The notes beneath the pieces were generated by a model. That model was not told where the DNA came from. It ran no database searches and saw only the letters and a program-made list of their open reading frames with translations. A stretch of 12,729 bases of DNA from Polyangiaceae bacterium (GTDB lineage: Bacteria; Myxococcota_A; Polyangia; Polyangiales; Polyangiaceae): positions 1 through 12,729 of the forward strand of contig JAICXU010000027.1 of the NCBI GenBank assembly GCA_025934595.1, in the 5' to 3' direction. The position numbers and the translations under genes were made by a program. Every line of letters begins with the position of its first letter. Within the stretch, counting starts at the first letter, position 1. Of this stretch, positions 7,039-12,729 are shown in pieces.

Positions 7039-7709
7039 ACGCGATTGGGCTCCTCTTCGTCGACGAGCATCTCGTCATCGCGGACAAGCCGTCGGGTTTG
7101 CTCGTGCATCGCGGCTGGGACAACGACGACGACGTCGCGATGTTTCGCGTGCGCGACGCCATCGGACAGCATGTCTTTCCGGTGCACCGCCTGGATCGGG
7201 GAACGAGCGGCGCGCTTGTTTTTGCGAGAGATCGTGAGACAGCGGCCGCTCTGGCGCTCGCGTTCGAGGAAGGTCGCGTCGAAAAAAATTATCTCGCGCT
7301 CGTGCGCGGCGCGCCACCGGAAGAGGGCGTGATCGATTACGCGATCCAAAAAAAGGAAGGCGGCCCGCGCGTGCCGGCGGTGACCGAGTTTCGGCTAATC
7401 GCGCGTTCGCCCGTCGATCGATGCTCGCTCGTCTCGGCGATGCCGCGCACGGGCCGGCTTCATCAAGTGAGGCGCCACCTTCGTCACATCGATCATCCGC
7501 TCGTGGGTGACGTGAAGCACGGGTCGGGCGTCATCAATCGGCATTACCGATCCACCTATGCGCTCACGCGGCTCGCGCTCCACGCGCATCGGATTTCATT
7601 CGCGCATCCGAAGACGGGGGAGCGTCTGCGCATCACGGCGGAGGTCCCGCCGGATCTCGCCGTGCCCTTTCGCGCGCTCGGTCTTTCTTGGAGCGACACC
7701 GCGCCATGA
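6990..7709 (+). CDS. truC: RluA-family tRNA pseudouridine synthase, TruC-like
   Basis: RluA-family enzymes isomerise uridine to pseudouridine in RNA; TruC acts on tRNA U65. Visible motifs, counted from TTG 6990, are DKPSGLLVH (32-40), catalytic FPVHRLDRGTSGALVFARD with Asp69, EKNYLALVRG (98-107), and the TruC-type core TGRLHQVRRHLRHIDHPLVG followed by DVKHG and LHAHRISFAHP. The IGDSKHG-like element and the RRHLxH pattern point to TruC rather than RluA or RluD. The start is uncertain. The frame is open far upstream, but homologous sequence begins only around LLFVDEHL (about 7050). In-frame candidates are GTG 6963 and TTG 6990, or a non-standard CTG at 7032/7035 beside the previous stop; none has a good ribosome site. 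I give TTG 6990 (239 aa), which overlaps the Cys-rich gene by 49 bp. The stop overlaps the next ATG. Confidence 0.85.
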   Translation: MRDVEPTSLQARGWLLNAIGLLFVDEHLVIADKPSGLLVHRGWDNDDDVAMFRVRDAIGQHVFPVHRLDRGTSGALVFARDRETAAALALAFEEGRVEKNYLALVRGAPPEEGVIDYAIQKKEGGPRVPAVTEFRLIARSPVDRCSLVSAMPRTGRLHQVRRHLRHIDHPLVGDVKHGSGVINRHYRSTYALTRLALHAHRISFAHPKTGERLRITAEVPPDLAVPFRALGLSWSDTAP

Positions 7710-8386
7710 GTCGAAGACACAACGCTCACCTTCGATGTCCTCGCTGTCTCATGCACGCGAGCATCTGCATCTGCGACCTCGTTCCGACGATCCCCACGCG
7801 CACGCGTCTCATGCTCGTCATTCATCGCGTCGAGCATCGCAAGCCGTCGAACACGGGCAAGCTCGCGACCTTGTGCCTGCCGAACAGCGAGATCGTCGTG
7901 CGCGGTCACGCGGGCGCGCCTACCGCGCCGTTCGCGTTCGATCCGGGCGTGCAACCGATCTTTCTTTTCCCGCACGAAGACGCGACGCCGCTGACAGAAA
8001 TCGCGCCGACGGAAAAGCCGGTGCTCCTCATCGTCCCCGACGGCACGTGGCGGCAGGCCTCGAAGGTTCGAAATCGCGTGCAGGGGCTCCGCGACATTCC
8101 GTGCGCATCGCTCCCGCCGGGCGAGCCGTCGATCTACAGGCTTCGCTTCGAGGCCCACGCACATGGCCTTGCCACCATCGAAGCCATCGCGCGTGCGCTC
8201 GGCATTCTCGAAGGCATGCCCGTGCAACGCGAAATCGAGCGTGTTTTCCGGGCAATGGTGGAGCGCACGCTCTGGTCACGAGGAGAGATGGAAAACGAAA
8301 ACGTGACGCACGGAGTTCCCGAAGGAGCCATGCGTCACGATCCCGTAAGCGGCGTGCTCGGTGAGCTCCACCCTCGACAGCGGTAG
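7706..8386 (+). CDS. DTW-domain tRNA-uridine aminocarboxypropyltransferase
   Basis: DTW-domain proteins (TapT/YfiP in E. coli) transfer the 3-amino-3-carboxypropyl group from S-adenosylmethionine to uridine in tRNA (acp3U, position 47 for TapT). The 226-aa product from ATG 7706 (ATGA overlap with the truC stop, GGAG 12 nt upstream) shows the zinc Cys cluster CPRC...CIC (11, 14, 21, 23), the conserved HRVEHRKPSNTGKLA (40-54), the DTW signature PDGTWRQASKV (111-121), SIYRLRFE, and ATIEAIARAL (156-165), close to the family's STxEA element. Domain order and length fit the family. The last 30 residues after TLWSRG look like a variable tail. It follows a second tRNA-modifying enzyme, so co-translation of the two makes sense. 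The exact target position is not shown by the sequence. Confidence 0.9.
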   Translation: MSRRHNAHLRCPRCLMHASICICDLVPTIPTRTRLMLVIHRVEHRKPSNTGKLATLCLPNSEIVVRGHAGAPTAPFAFDPGVQPIFLFPHEDATPLTEIAPTEKPVLLIVPDGTWRQASKVRNRVQGLRDIPCASLPPGEPSIYRLRFEAHAHGLATIEAIARALGILEGMPVQREIERVFRAMVERTLWSRGEMENENVTHGVPEGAMRHDPVSGVLGELHPRQR

Positions 8387-8413
8387 CTCCCGATCACGTA
8401 CTACCGATTCGAT

Positions 8414-9283
8414 CTACTGACTCGATCCGCCGTTCGGCGGCTGCACCACGATCTCCACCCGGCGATTGTCCGCACGGCCTTCGGGCGATGCGTTGTCGGC
8501 GACCGGATTCGCCGGACCGAAGCCTTGCGCGGTCACGCGATCGGACGCGATGCCGTGCGATACGAGATACGTTCGCACCGCTTCCGCGCGATGCTGCGAG
8601 AGCGCCATGTTGAAGCTCTCCGATCCTTGTGAGTCGGTGTAGCCCTGCACGAGGATCTTCGAGTCCTTGTCTTGCTTCGTGAGCACGTCGGCGACTTGAC
8701 TGAGCTTCGTCTGCGCCTGCGGCAGGAGATCGTACTTCGCGGAAGCGAAGAGCACTCCCCCCGAAAGCGTGATGACCATGCCGCGCGGCTCTTGTTTCAC
8801 CGACGCGATGCGCGCGAGATCGTCGGCTGCTTGCTTCGCGCGCTTCTCCGCCGCCGCGCGCTGTTGCTCGGAAACCGCGAGCGCTTGACCGGTGGCCGAG
8901 AGCTGCGCCTGCGTGGCATTGAGCTGCGCCGACTTTTGTTTGAGGCTCGAGTCCTTCATCTGTTCGAGCTGCGCCTTCGCGTCGGCGGTCTGCTTGTTCG
9001 CCATCGTCGTACGCGCATGGACGTCGGCGAGCTCCGCTTTGCGCTCCGCCGCGTACGCGAGATCACGCGTGTGCGCGTTGTCACCATGATCTTCGAACGC
9101 CCGATCGGCGGCTGCGAGCGATTCTTGTGCCGTGTGTACGTCGGTCGGATCGACTTGCACGTCTTGGCTGTTCGCCACTTTTTCGTATTCGGTGTGCGCG
9201 TCGTTCAATTCTTGCGGCGGCTCGCTCGCGCACGCGACAAGGCCGAAAAAGACCGGGATCAGCATCACGTGGAGAGATTTCAT
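8414..9283 (-). CDS. OmpA-family lipoprotein with N-terminal DUF4398-like helical domain
   Basis: The 289-aa product starts with a lipoprotein signal ending in FGLVAC (Cys18). Residues about 25-100 match the alpha-helical DUF4398 type (AAxExxxA heptad-like, AAERKAELADVHA). A coiled-coil rich in Ala, Gln and Lys follows to about 160, and a C-terminal OmpA peptidoglycan-binding domain fills 165-280. That domain shows SGGVLFASAKYDLLP, LVQGYTDSQGSESFNMALSQ, RAEAVRTYL, GFGPANPVADN and SPEGRADNRRVEIVV. In this family the Asp of YTDSQG and the Arg of NRRVEI contact diaminopimelate, and both are present. The likely role is to anchor the outer membrane to peptidoglycan from a lipidated N-terminus. It is the second gene of a minus-strand pair: ATGA overlap with the upstream gene, and a strong GGGAGGTGG ribosome site inside that gene's end. 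It ends convergently, 27 bp from the DTW gene. Confidence 0.93.
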   Translation of the reverse strand: MKSLHVMLIPVFFGLVACASEPPQELNDAHTEYEKVANSQDVQVDPTDVHTAQESLAAADRAFEDHGDNAHTRDLAYAAERKAELADVHARTTMANKQTADAKAQLEQMKDSSLKQKSAQLNATQAQLSATGQALAVSEQQRAAAEKRAKQAADDLARIASVKQEPRGMVITLSGGVLFASAKYDLLPQAQTKLSQVADVLTKQDKDSKILVQGYTDSQGSESFNMALSQHRAEAVRTYLVSHGIASDRVTAQGFGPANPVADNASPEGRADNRRVEIVVQPPNGGSSQ

Positions 9284-9741
9284 TTTCCACCTCCCGTGGT
9301 CGTCGTCGTCGTCTGCACCGTCGTCGAGGGCGGGGGAGACGTGTTGATGACGGCGCTCGTCGTCGTCACGGACGATGTCGAGCCATTCGAATTGTCGGCG
9401 CTCATTTGCCCGATCGCCGTCAGCGCTTGGCGAGCTGCGATCTGCGCCTGCGTTTCACGCGCTTCCGCGAGCGCGAGCTCACCGTCCGCCTTCGCGCGAA
9501 TGAGCACCGAGTCAGCCTTCTCGTTGTCGTTGTCGGCGATGAGCTGCTTCGCTTGCGCGATCTCTTCTTGCGCCATCTTCAGGTGAAGCTGCGCTTGGGG
9601 ATTCGAGGCTGCTCCCACGTCTTGCGCGCTGCGAGCCGCACCTTCTGCGTCGGCCATGTGTTGCGCGGGAACCGGATAGCTGGCGCACCCGGCCACGAGG
9701 GCGAGCGCGGCTACGGCGATCGATCCAATCTTGTAAGTCAT
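9280..9741 (-). CDS. Small DUF4398 lipoprotein
   Basis: From the ATG at 9741 the product is 153 aa, with a signal ALALVAGC (Cys19) and an Ala/Gln/Glu-rich helical domain at about 27-112 of the DUF4398 type (AQEEIAQAKQLI, KADGELALAEARETQAQIAA). The tail is a Ser/Thr/Pro linker of about 40 residues ending in a run of Thr and GGGK. The frame is open 48 bp further upstream, to 9789, but AAGGAAGGA just before 9741 and the signal peptide fix the start at 9741. The product has no OmpA domain, while its downstream neighbour carries a similar helical domain plus OmpA. The two probably form a pair at the cell envelope, perhaps through the helices. Biochemical function of DUF4398 is unknown to me. Confidence 0.9.
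   Translation of the reverse strand: MTYKIGSIAVAALALVAGCASYPVPAQHMADAEGAARSAQDVGAASNPQAQLHLKMAQEEIAQAKQLIADNDNEKADSVLIRAKADGELALAEARETQAQIAARQALTAIGQMSADNSNGSTSSVTTTSAVINTSPPPSTTVQTTTTTTGGGK
9287..9295 (-). promoter_or_regulatory. Internal ribosome binding site for the OmpA-family gene
   Basis: Minus-strand GGGAGGTGG lies within the last codons of the DUF4398 gene, with GGAGG 6 nt before ATG 9283. Together with the ATGA overlap it supports translational coupling, with efficient independent initiation on the second cistron. Confidence 0.7.
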
Positions 9742-9962
9742 GATCGTCCTTCCTTTGTGTGGAGCGAGCGAAACCTTGACCACAGCCACCGCAAAAACGA
9801 GGCCGCGATCCCGCTCGCACGAAACCGCTGGAAATCAGGCTCGAAATCGATTTGCGTGAGCTCGGGCGGTCGCGCGCGCAAAAACGACACGCACGCCGCA
9901 AGCGTGGTGATTAGCCTCGCTCGCCCATGCGCGAGGCTCAGGCTCGGCTATCTTCGAAGGCG
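9742..9962. other. Divergent intergenic region of about 220 bp
   Basis: This is the longest gene-free stretch of the window. It must carry the promoters of the minus-strand lipoprotein pair and the plus-strand DNA glycosylase. Apart from the ribosome site near 9750, I see a TTGACC at 9776-9781 on the plus strand but no matching -10 element, and no confident promoter, hairpin or operator. If the glycosylase starts at ATG 9927, the gap is 185 bp. Confidence 0.6.
9747..9755 (-). promoter_or_regulatory. Strong ribosome binding site for the DUF4398 lipoprotein gene
   Basis: Read on the minus strand, AAGGAAGGA ends 5 nt before the ATG at 9741. It is the best purine tract of the window and rules out the longer reading that starts at 9789. 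Confidence 0.75.
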
Positions 9963-10865
9963 ATGGAAGCTTCGAGCCTGCGCACGCTCTATCGATCGAA
10001 GCTGCCGCTCGATCTCTTGCGCACGCTCATGCCGCTCGCACGTGGCCCCTACGATCCGTGCATTCGCATCGACGCCGCCGGCGCGATTTGGCGAGCGACG
10101 CGGACGCCGGAAGGACCATCGACCACGCGCTACCTTCGAACGAACGAGGGCATCGAGATCGAATCGTTCGGTCCGGGCGCCGCGTGGTCGATCGAAAACG
10201 CGCCGGACTTGCTCGGATCGAACGACGATCCGCAAGGGTTCGCGCCGAAAGGAAAGCTCGCCGCCATCCATCGCGCGAATCCTGGAATTCGCATCACGCG
10301 TACGAAGGCGGTCTACGAAGCGGCGCTTCGATCGATCTGCGAGCAGCTCGTCACGGGACGTGAAGCGCAACGCTCGTTCGCGAAGCTCACGCGAGCGTTC
10401 GGTGAAAAAGCGCCCGGGCCCGTCGATCTCTGGGTGCCGCCGTCGCCGAAGAAGATCGCGCGGCTCTCGTACGGCGAGCTGCATCCCGCCGGCCTCGAGG
10501 CGAAGCGAGCGCTCACGCTGCGAGAGGTCGCGAGATGCGCGACGTCGATCGAGAAGACGTCCACGATGCCGATCGACGAGGCGTATCGACGGCTCGCCCA
10601 CGTGAAGGGCATTGGTCCTTGGACGCTCGCGGAGATCGCGGTCGTCGCGTGGGGCGACGCCGACGCGGTCTCGGTGGGCGATTTTCACCTGAAAAATACC
10701 GTGGTCTATGCGTTCACGGGAGCGCCGCGCGGCACCGATGCGCAGATGCTCGAGCTGCTCGAGCCGTATCGTCCCCACCGCGCGCGCGTCATCCGGCTGA
10801 TCGACGCCGCGCGAATTCGCGCTCCGCGGTTCGGGGCGCGGAGACCGCTGCGCCGCTACGATTGA
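9963..10865 (+). CDS. AlkA-like DNA-3-methyladenine glycosylase (HhH-GPD superfamily)
   Basis: This is a base-excision repair enzyme that likely removes alkylated purines from DNA. From ATG 9963 it has 300 aa. An N-terminal beta-rich domain (about 1-100) begins with LPLDLLRTLMPLARGPYDP, as in AlkA-type proteins. The helical HhH-GPD domain then shows VYEAALRSICEQLVT (118-131), the helix-hairpin-helix HVKGIGPWTLAEIAVVAWG (213-231) and VSVGDFHLKN (237-245), whose Asp240 sits where AlkA has its catalytic Asp. No Cys cluster of the MutY/Nth type is present. An earlier in-frame ATG at 9927 exists, but the 12 extra codons include rarer ones (cta, tct) and no ribosome site precedes it. GAAGG precedes 9963 but with only a 2-nt gap, so the start is open. 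It ends 13 bp from the convergent Sel1 gene. Whether it acts on 3-methyladenine, other alkyl purines or another lesion cannot be read from the sequence. Confidence 0.88.
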   Translation: MEASSLRTLYRSKLPLDLLRTLMPLARGPYDPCIRIDAAGAIWRATRTPEGPSTTRYLRTNEGIEIESFGPGAAWSIENAPDLLGSNDDPQGFAPKGKLAAIHRANPGIRITRTKAVYEAALRSICEQLVTGREAQRSFAKLTRAFGEKAPGPVDLWVPPSPKKIARLSYGELHPAGLEAKRALTLREVARCATSIEKTSTMPIDEAYRRLAHVKGIGPWTLAEIAVVAWGDADAVSVGDFHLKNTVVYAFTGAPRGTDAQMLELLEPYRPHRARVIRLIDAARIRAPRFGARRPLRRYD

Positions 10866-10878
10866 ATCGCTTCGTCGT

Positions 10879-11865
10879 TCACTGCGCGACGGATTTCGCG
10901 AGATCGCAGGCTGCCGCGTCGCCGTCCGCGCACGCTTTGCGGAACGTGATGCTCGCGCACGTCGCGTCTTTTTCGACGCCGATGCCGCCGAGGTAAAGAG
11001 CGCCGAGACGTTTGCATCCCGCTGCGCTTCCCCACGCGCATCCTTTTCGCGCGAAGGCGACTGCCTTCTTCGGATCTTTCGCGACGCCGCTGCCGCTCAT
11101 GTAATGAGCCGCGAGATTCGCGCACGACTCGCCGTATCCCCACGAGCACGCTTGGTCGTAGAAGGGGATCGCGCCGGGCGCGTCGGGCGCGATGCCGTGA
11201 CCGAAGTCGTGCACGACGCCGAGGCCGTGACATCCACGTGCCGATCCCGCCCCGCATGCGAGCGTGAGGTAATCGGTGGATTTGTCGTACGAGAGCTCGA
11301 CCGAAATTCCTTCGCCGTACATTTTGCCGAGGATCGCGCAGCTCTCCGCGTCGTGATCTTTGCACGCCGACGTGCATGCGCCTTCGCTCCCGAGATCGCA
11401 GTGCTTCGCGCCCTTCGCGCGCTCCTCGGCGGGATCGTGCGGTCGCGACGGCGCAGCAGCACACTTGTGCAGATCGGCGTCGCTCGGTGCGGTCGTCGGT
11501 GCGGTCGCGAGCGCGTTCGTGTCGATCTCGGTGCAAATCGTCTGCGCCGCGTGATGCGGATCGCGGTCGCAGTCGTACCGCTTCTCTTGTCCGCATCCTT
11601 TCGCGACGTACACGGTGGCGGCGGCTTTCTCTCGCCGCTCTTCATCGTCTTGTCTCCACACCGCGAGCCGTCCCGGATCGGCGGCGACGTCCGCTGGCGG
11701 TTTTCCGGGCGGCGGCGGCGCGCCCTTTTCTTCGGTGACGACCACTTCGTCGGCCGGGCACGAGGTGGCCTGCGCGAATTTCGCGCCCGCGGAGTGATCG
11801 GATGCTTGGCAACCGATCACCGCGGAAAATACCGATAAAACGGCGATGCGAGCGCGACGAGTCAC
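10879..11865 (-). CDS. Cys-rich Sel1/Hcp-like repeat lipoprotein
   Basis: The 328-aa product starts with GTG at 11865 and has a lipoprotein signal ending in SAVIGC (Cys19). Residues about 35-175 form a less regular Cys-containing region with a Pro-rich patch (APPPPGKPP) and an acidic/basic helix (RQDDEERREK). Residues about 176-320 are four Sel1-type helix-turn-helix repeats, with cores such as ILGKMYGEGI, GLGVVHDFGHGI, NLAAHYMSGSGVAKD and RLGALYLGGIGVEKD. Each repeat has paired Cys, as in CSWGYGESC and CAWGSAAGC, the disulfide pattern known from Helicobacter Hcp proteins. It is probably an exported, lipid-anchored scaffold for protein-protein contacts. The partner is not evident. It is divergent from the sigma factor gene (65 bp gap), so shared regulation is possible. 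Only a poor purine tract precedes the GTG. Confidence 0.9.
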   Translation of the reverse strand: MTRRARIAVLSVFSAVIGCQASDHSAGAKFAQATSCPADEVVVTEEKGAPPPPGKPPADVAADPGRLAVWRQDDEERREKAAATVYVAKGCGQEKRYDCDRDPHHAAQTICTEIDTNALATAPTTAPSDADLHKCAAAPSRPHDPAEERAKGAKHCDLGSEGACTSACKDHDAESCAILGKMYGEGISVELSYDKSTDYLTLACGAGSARGCHGLGVVHDFGHGIAPDAPGAIPFYDQACSWGYGESCANLAAHYMSGSGVAKDPKKAVAFARKGCAWGSAAGCKRLGALYLGGIGVEKDATCASITFRKACADGDAAACDLAKSVAQ

Positions 11866-11898
11866 GAGAATCTCAGACTACTCGTATCCTTTTGCCTG

Positions 11899-11910
11899 CG
11901 TCGATCGACG
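11899..11910. promoter_or_regulatory. Perfect 12-bp palindrome in the divergent spacer, candidate operator
   Basis: CGTCGATCGACG is a perfect palindrome near the middle of the 65-bp gap between the Sel1 lipoprotein and sigma factor genes. CGATCG cores are frequent in this genome (for example cgtcgatcga near 7412 and 10543), so chance is a real alternative. No -35/-10 pair is recognisable beside it. Confidence 0.3.
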
Positions 11911-11930
11911 TACGAACGAGAGCCCACGCG

Positions 11931-12729
11931 ATGTCCGATTTCGAGCACCTCACCTCACACTTGCGGCAAGCCCACGCCGAGCTCGCCGCGATCGTCGCGT
12001 CGATTCGGCCGGACCTTCATCGCTATTGCACGCGCATGACGGGGTCGGCGCTCGACGGAGAAGACCTCGTGCAAGAGACGCTCGCACAAGGTCTTTATCG
12101 GCTCGCTCTCACGCGCGAAGAGGTTTCGCTTCGACCGTGGCTCTTCACGATCGCGCATCACAGATGCGTCGACTTTTTGCGCGCGCGTCGCGCTTTGCCC
12201 GCCGATCTCGAAGACGAAAGGAACGCGCCCGCCGTGGAGATCGAAAGAGAAATCGAAACGCGCGATCTCGCTTCGCGCACGTTTTCCCATCTCGTCTTGC
12301 GCTTGCCGCCGCGCGAGCGTGCGGCGTTCATCTTGAAAGAGGTGCTCGGGAGCTCACTGCCCGAGATCGCCGAAATTCTCGAGACGAGCGTCGGTAGCGT
12401 GAAATCCGCGCTCCATCGCGCGCGCGAGAAGCTCGTCGCGACCGCGGGCGACCCGCCGCCGAAGCACGTTGCGCCGCCCACGGAGCTCGCGACGTACGTC
12501 GACGCGTTCAATCGACGCGATTGGCCGGAGCTACAAGCGCTGCTGCGAGAAGACGTGGAGCTCGAGCTCGTCGGCTTCGCGCATCAGAAAGGCCGGCCGG
12601 CGCTCCAGAAGACGTACATCGTGAATTATTCGAAGCTCCCGTACGCGTGGAAGCTCGCCATCGGGATCGTGGACGGCGAGCCCGCCCTCGTGTGCTTGCG
12701 CGAAAAGGGCGGTGAGTGGATCGCGCAGC
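11931..12729 (+). CDS. ECF RNA polymerase sigma factor with C-terminal SnoaL-like domain, 3' truncated by window edge
   Basis: The frame from ATG 11931 is open for 266 codons to the right edge, so the gene continues outside. Sigma region 2 covers about 20-90, with DGEDLVQETLAQGLYRL (polymerase-core contact) and RPWLFTIAHHRCVDFLRARR (-10 recognition type). Sigma region 4 covers about 115-170, with LPPRERAAFILKEVLG and the helix-turn-helix SLPEIAEILETSVGSVKSAL then HRAREKL. From about 185, TYVDAFNRRDWPELQALLREDVELELVG begins a SnoaL/NTF2-like domain, as in SigJ and ECF41-type factors, where the fused tail regulates activity instead of a separate anti-sigma factor. The WLPEP linker motif typical of ECF41 is not seen; the linker reads PPPKHVAPP. 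It could therefore belong to another SnoaL-bearing ECF group. No anti-sigma gene is visible on this side. The ribosome site is poor (gagag about 10 nt upstream). Confidence 0.92.
   Translation, partial: MSDFEHLTSHLRQAHAELAAIVASIRPDLHRYCTRMTGSALDGEDLVQETLAQGLYRLALTREEVSLRPWLFTIAHHRCVDFLRARRALPADLEDERNAPAVEIEREIETRDLASRTFSHLVLRLPPRERAAFILKEVLGSSLPEIAEILETSVGSVKSALHRAREKLVATAGDPPPKHVAPPTELATYVDAFNRRDWPELQALLREDVELELVGFAHQKGRPALQKTYIVNYSKLPYAWKLAIGIVDGEPALVCLREKGGEWIAQ

Noticed and set aside
8381..8406. Inverted repeat CGGTAG...CTACCG between the convergent DTW and OmpA genes
   Set aside because: Only a 6-bp stem with a 14-nt loop and no T-tract on either strand; too weak to call a bidirectional terminator.
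8672..9586. Plus-strand open frame of about 300 codons opposite the OmpA and DUF4398 genes
   Set aside because: The minus-strand reading gives clear OmpA and lipoprotein motifs, ribosome sites and an ATGA overlap. The plus-strand one gives a low-information Arg/Leu/Val-rich chain.
9776..9781. TTGACC as a -35 element for the DNA glycosylase gene
   Set aside because: No -10-like hexamer at the right distance, and the site is about 150 to 190 bp from the start codon.
10822..10843. CTCCGCG...CGCGGAG hairpin near the 3' end of the glycosylase gene
   Set aside because: It lies inside Arg/Gly-rich coding sequence, where GC-rich stems arise easily, and no T-run follows.
11104..11838. Plus-strand open frame opposite the Sel1 lipoprotein gene
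   Set aside because: No recognisable motif. The opposite strand has clear Sel1 repeats and a signal peptide.

Overview
The window is GC-rich, gene-dense bacterial chromosome with strong G/C preference at third codon positions. It carries many lipoprotein genes and families common in predatory or social deltaproteobacteria: a TreS-maltokinase fusion, DUF4398/OmpA lipoproteins, Cys-rich Sel1 proteins and an ECF sigma factor with a SnoaL tail. My best guess is a myxobacterium (Myxococcota, Polyangiales-like). This is inferred from style and gene families; there is no rRNA or other marker here. No tRNA, rRNA, CRISPR array, transposase, phage gene or integrase is visible. Coding density is very high, and the longest gene-free stretch is about 220 bases.

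Left block (1-8386, all +). Seven genes lie head to tail, mostly with overlapping stop and start codons. They are: (1) the C-terminal three quarters of a trehalose synthase fused to a maltokinase-like domain, entering from the left edge; (2) a secreted M28 metallopeptidase lipoprotein with a Ser/Thr/Pro linker made of ten 12-bp repeats; (3) a lipoprotein with a possible atypical kinase fold; then a strong hairpin at its stop codon; (4) a multi-pass membrane protein with conserved-looking histidine motifs; (5) a Cys- and Gln-rich repeat lipoprotein; (6) a TruC-like tRNA pseudouridine synthase; (7) a DTW-domain tRNA aminocarboxypropyltransferase. The block mixes alpha-glucan metabolism, envelope proteins and tRNA modification. 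The hairpin may split it into genes 1-3 and 4-7.

Middle and right. A two-gene minus-strand operon (9741 down to 8414) encodes a small DUF4398 lipoprotein and a DUF4398-OmpA lipoprotein, translationally coupled and convergent with the DTW gene. Then come a + strand AlkA-like DNA glycosylase (9963-10865), a convergent minus-strand Sel1/Hcp-like Cys-rich lipoprotein (11865 down to 10879) and, divergent from it, an ECF sigma factor that runs off the right edge. The 65-bp divergent spacer contains a perfect 12-bp palindrome.

The observation I would follow first is in gene 1. The TreS part keeps its family motifs, but the fused maltokinase domain has lost the two catalytic signatures of that kinase family: HGD reads HGN, and the DFEGEP metal-binding motif reads GAGGGE. 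It looks like a pseudokinase fused to an active-looking trehalose synthase. The second lead is the secreted kinase-like lipoprotein (gene 3). Six of the twelve genes encode predicted lipoproteins.
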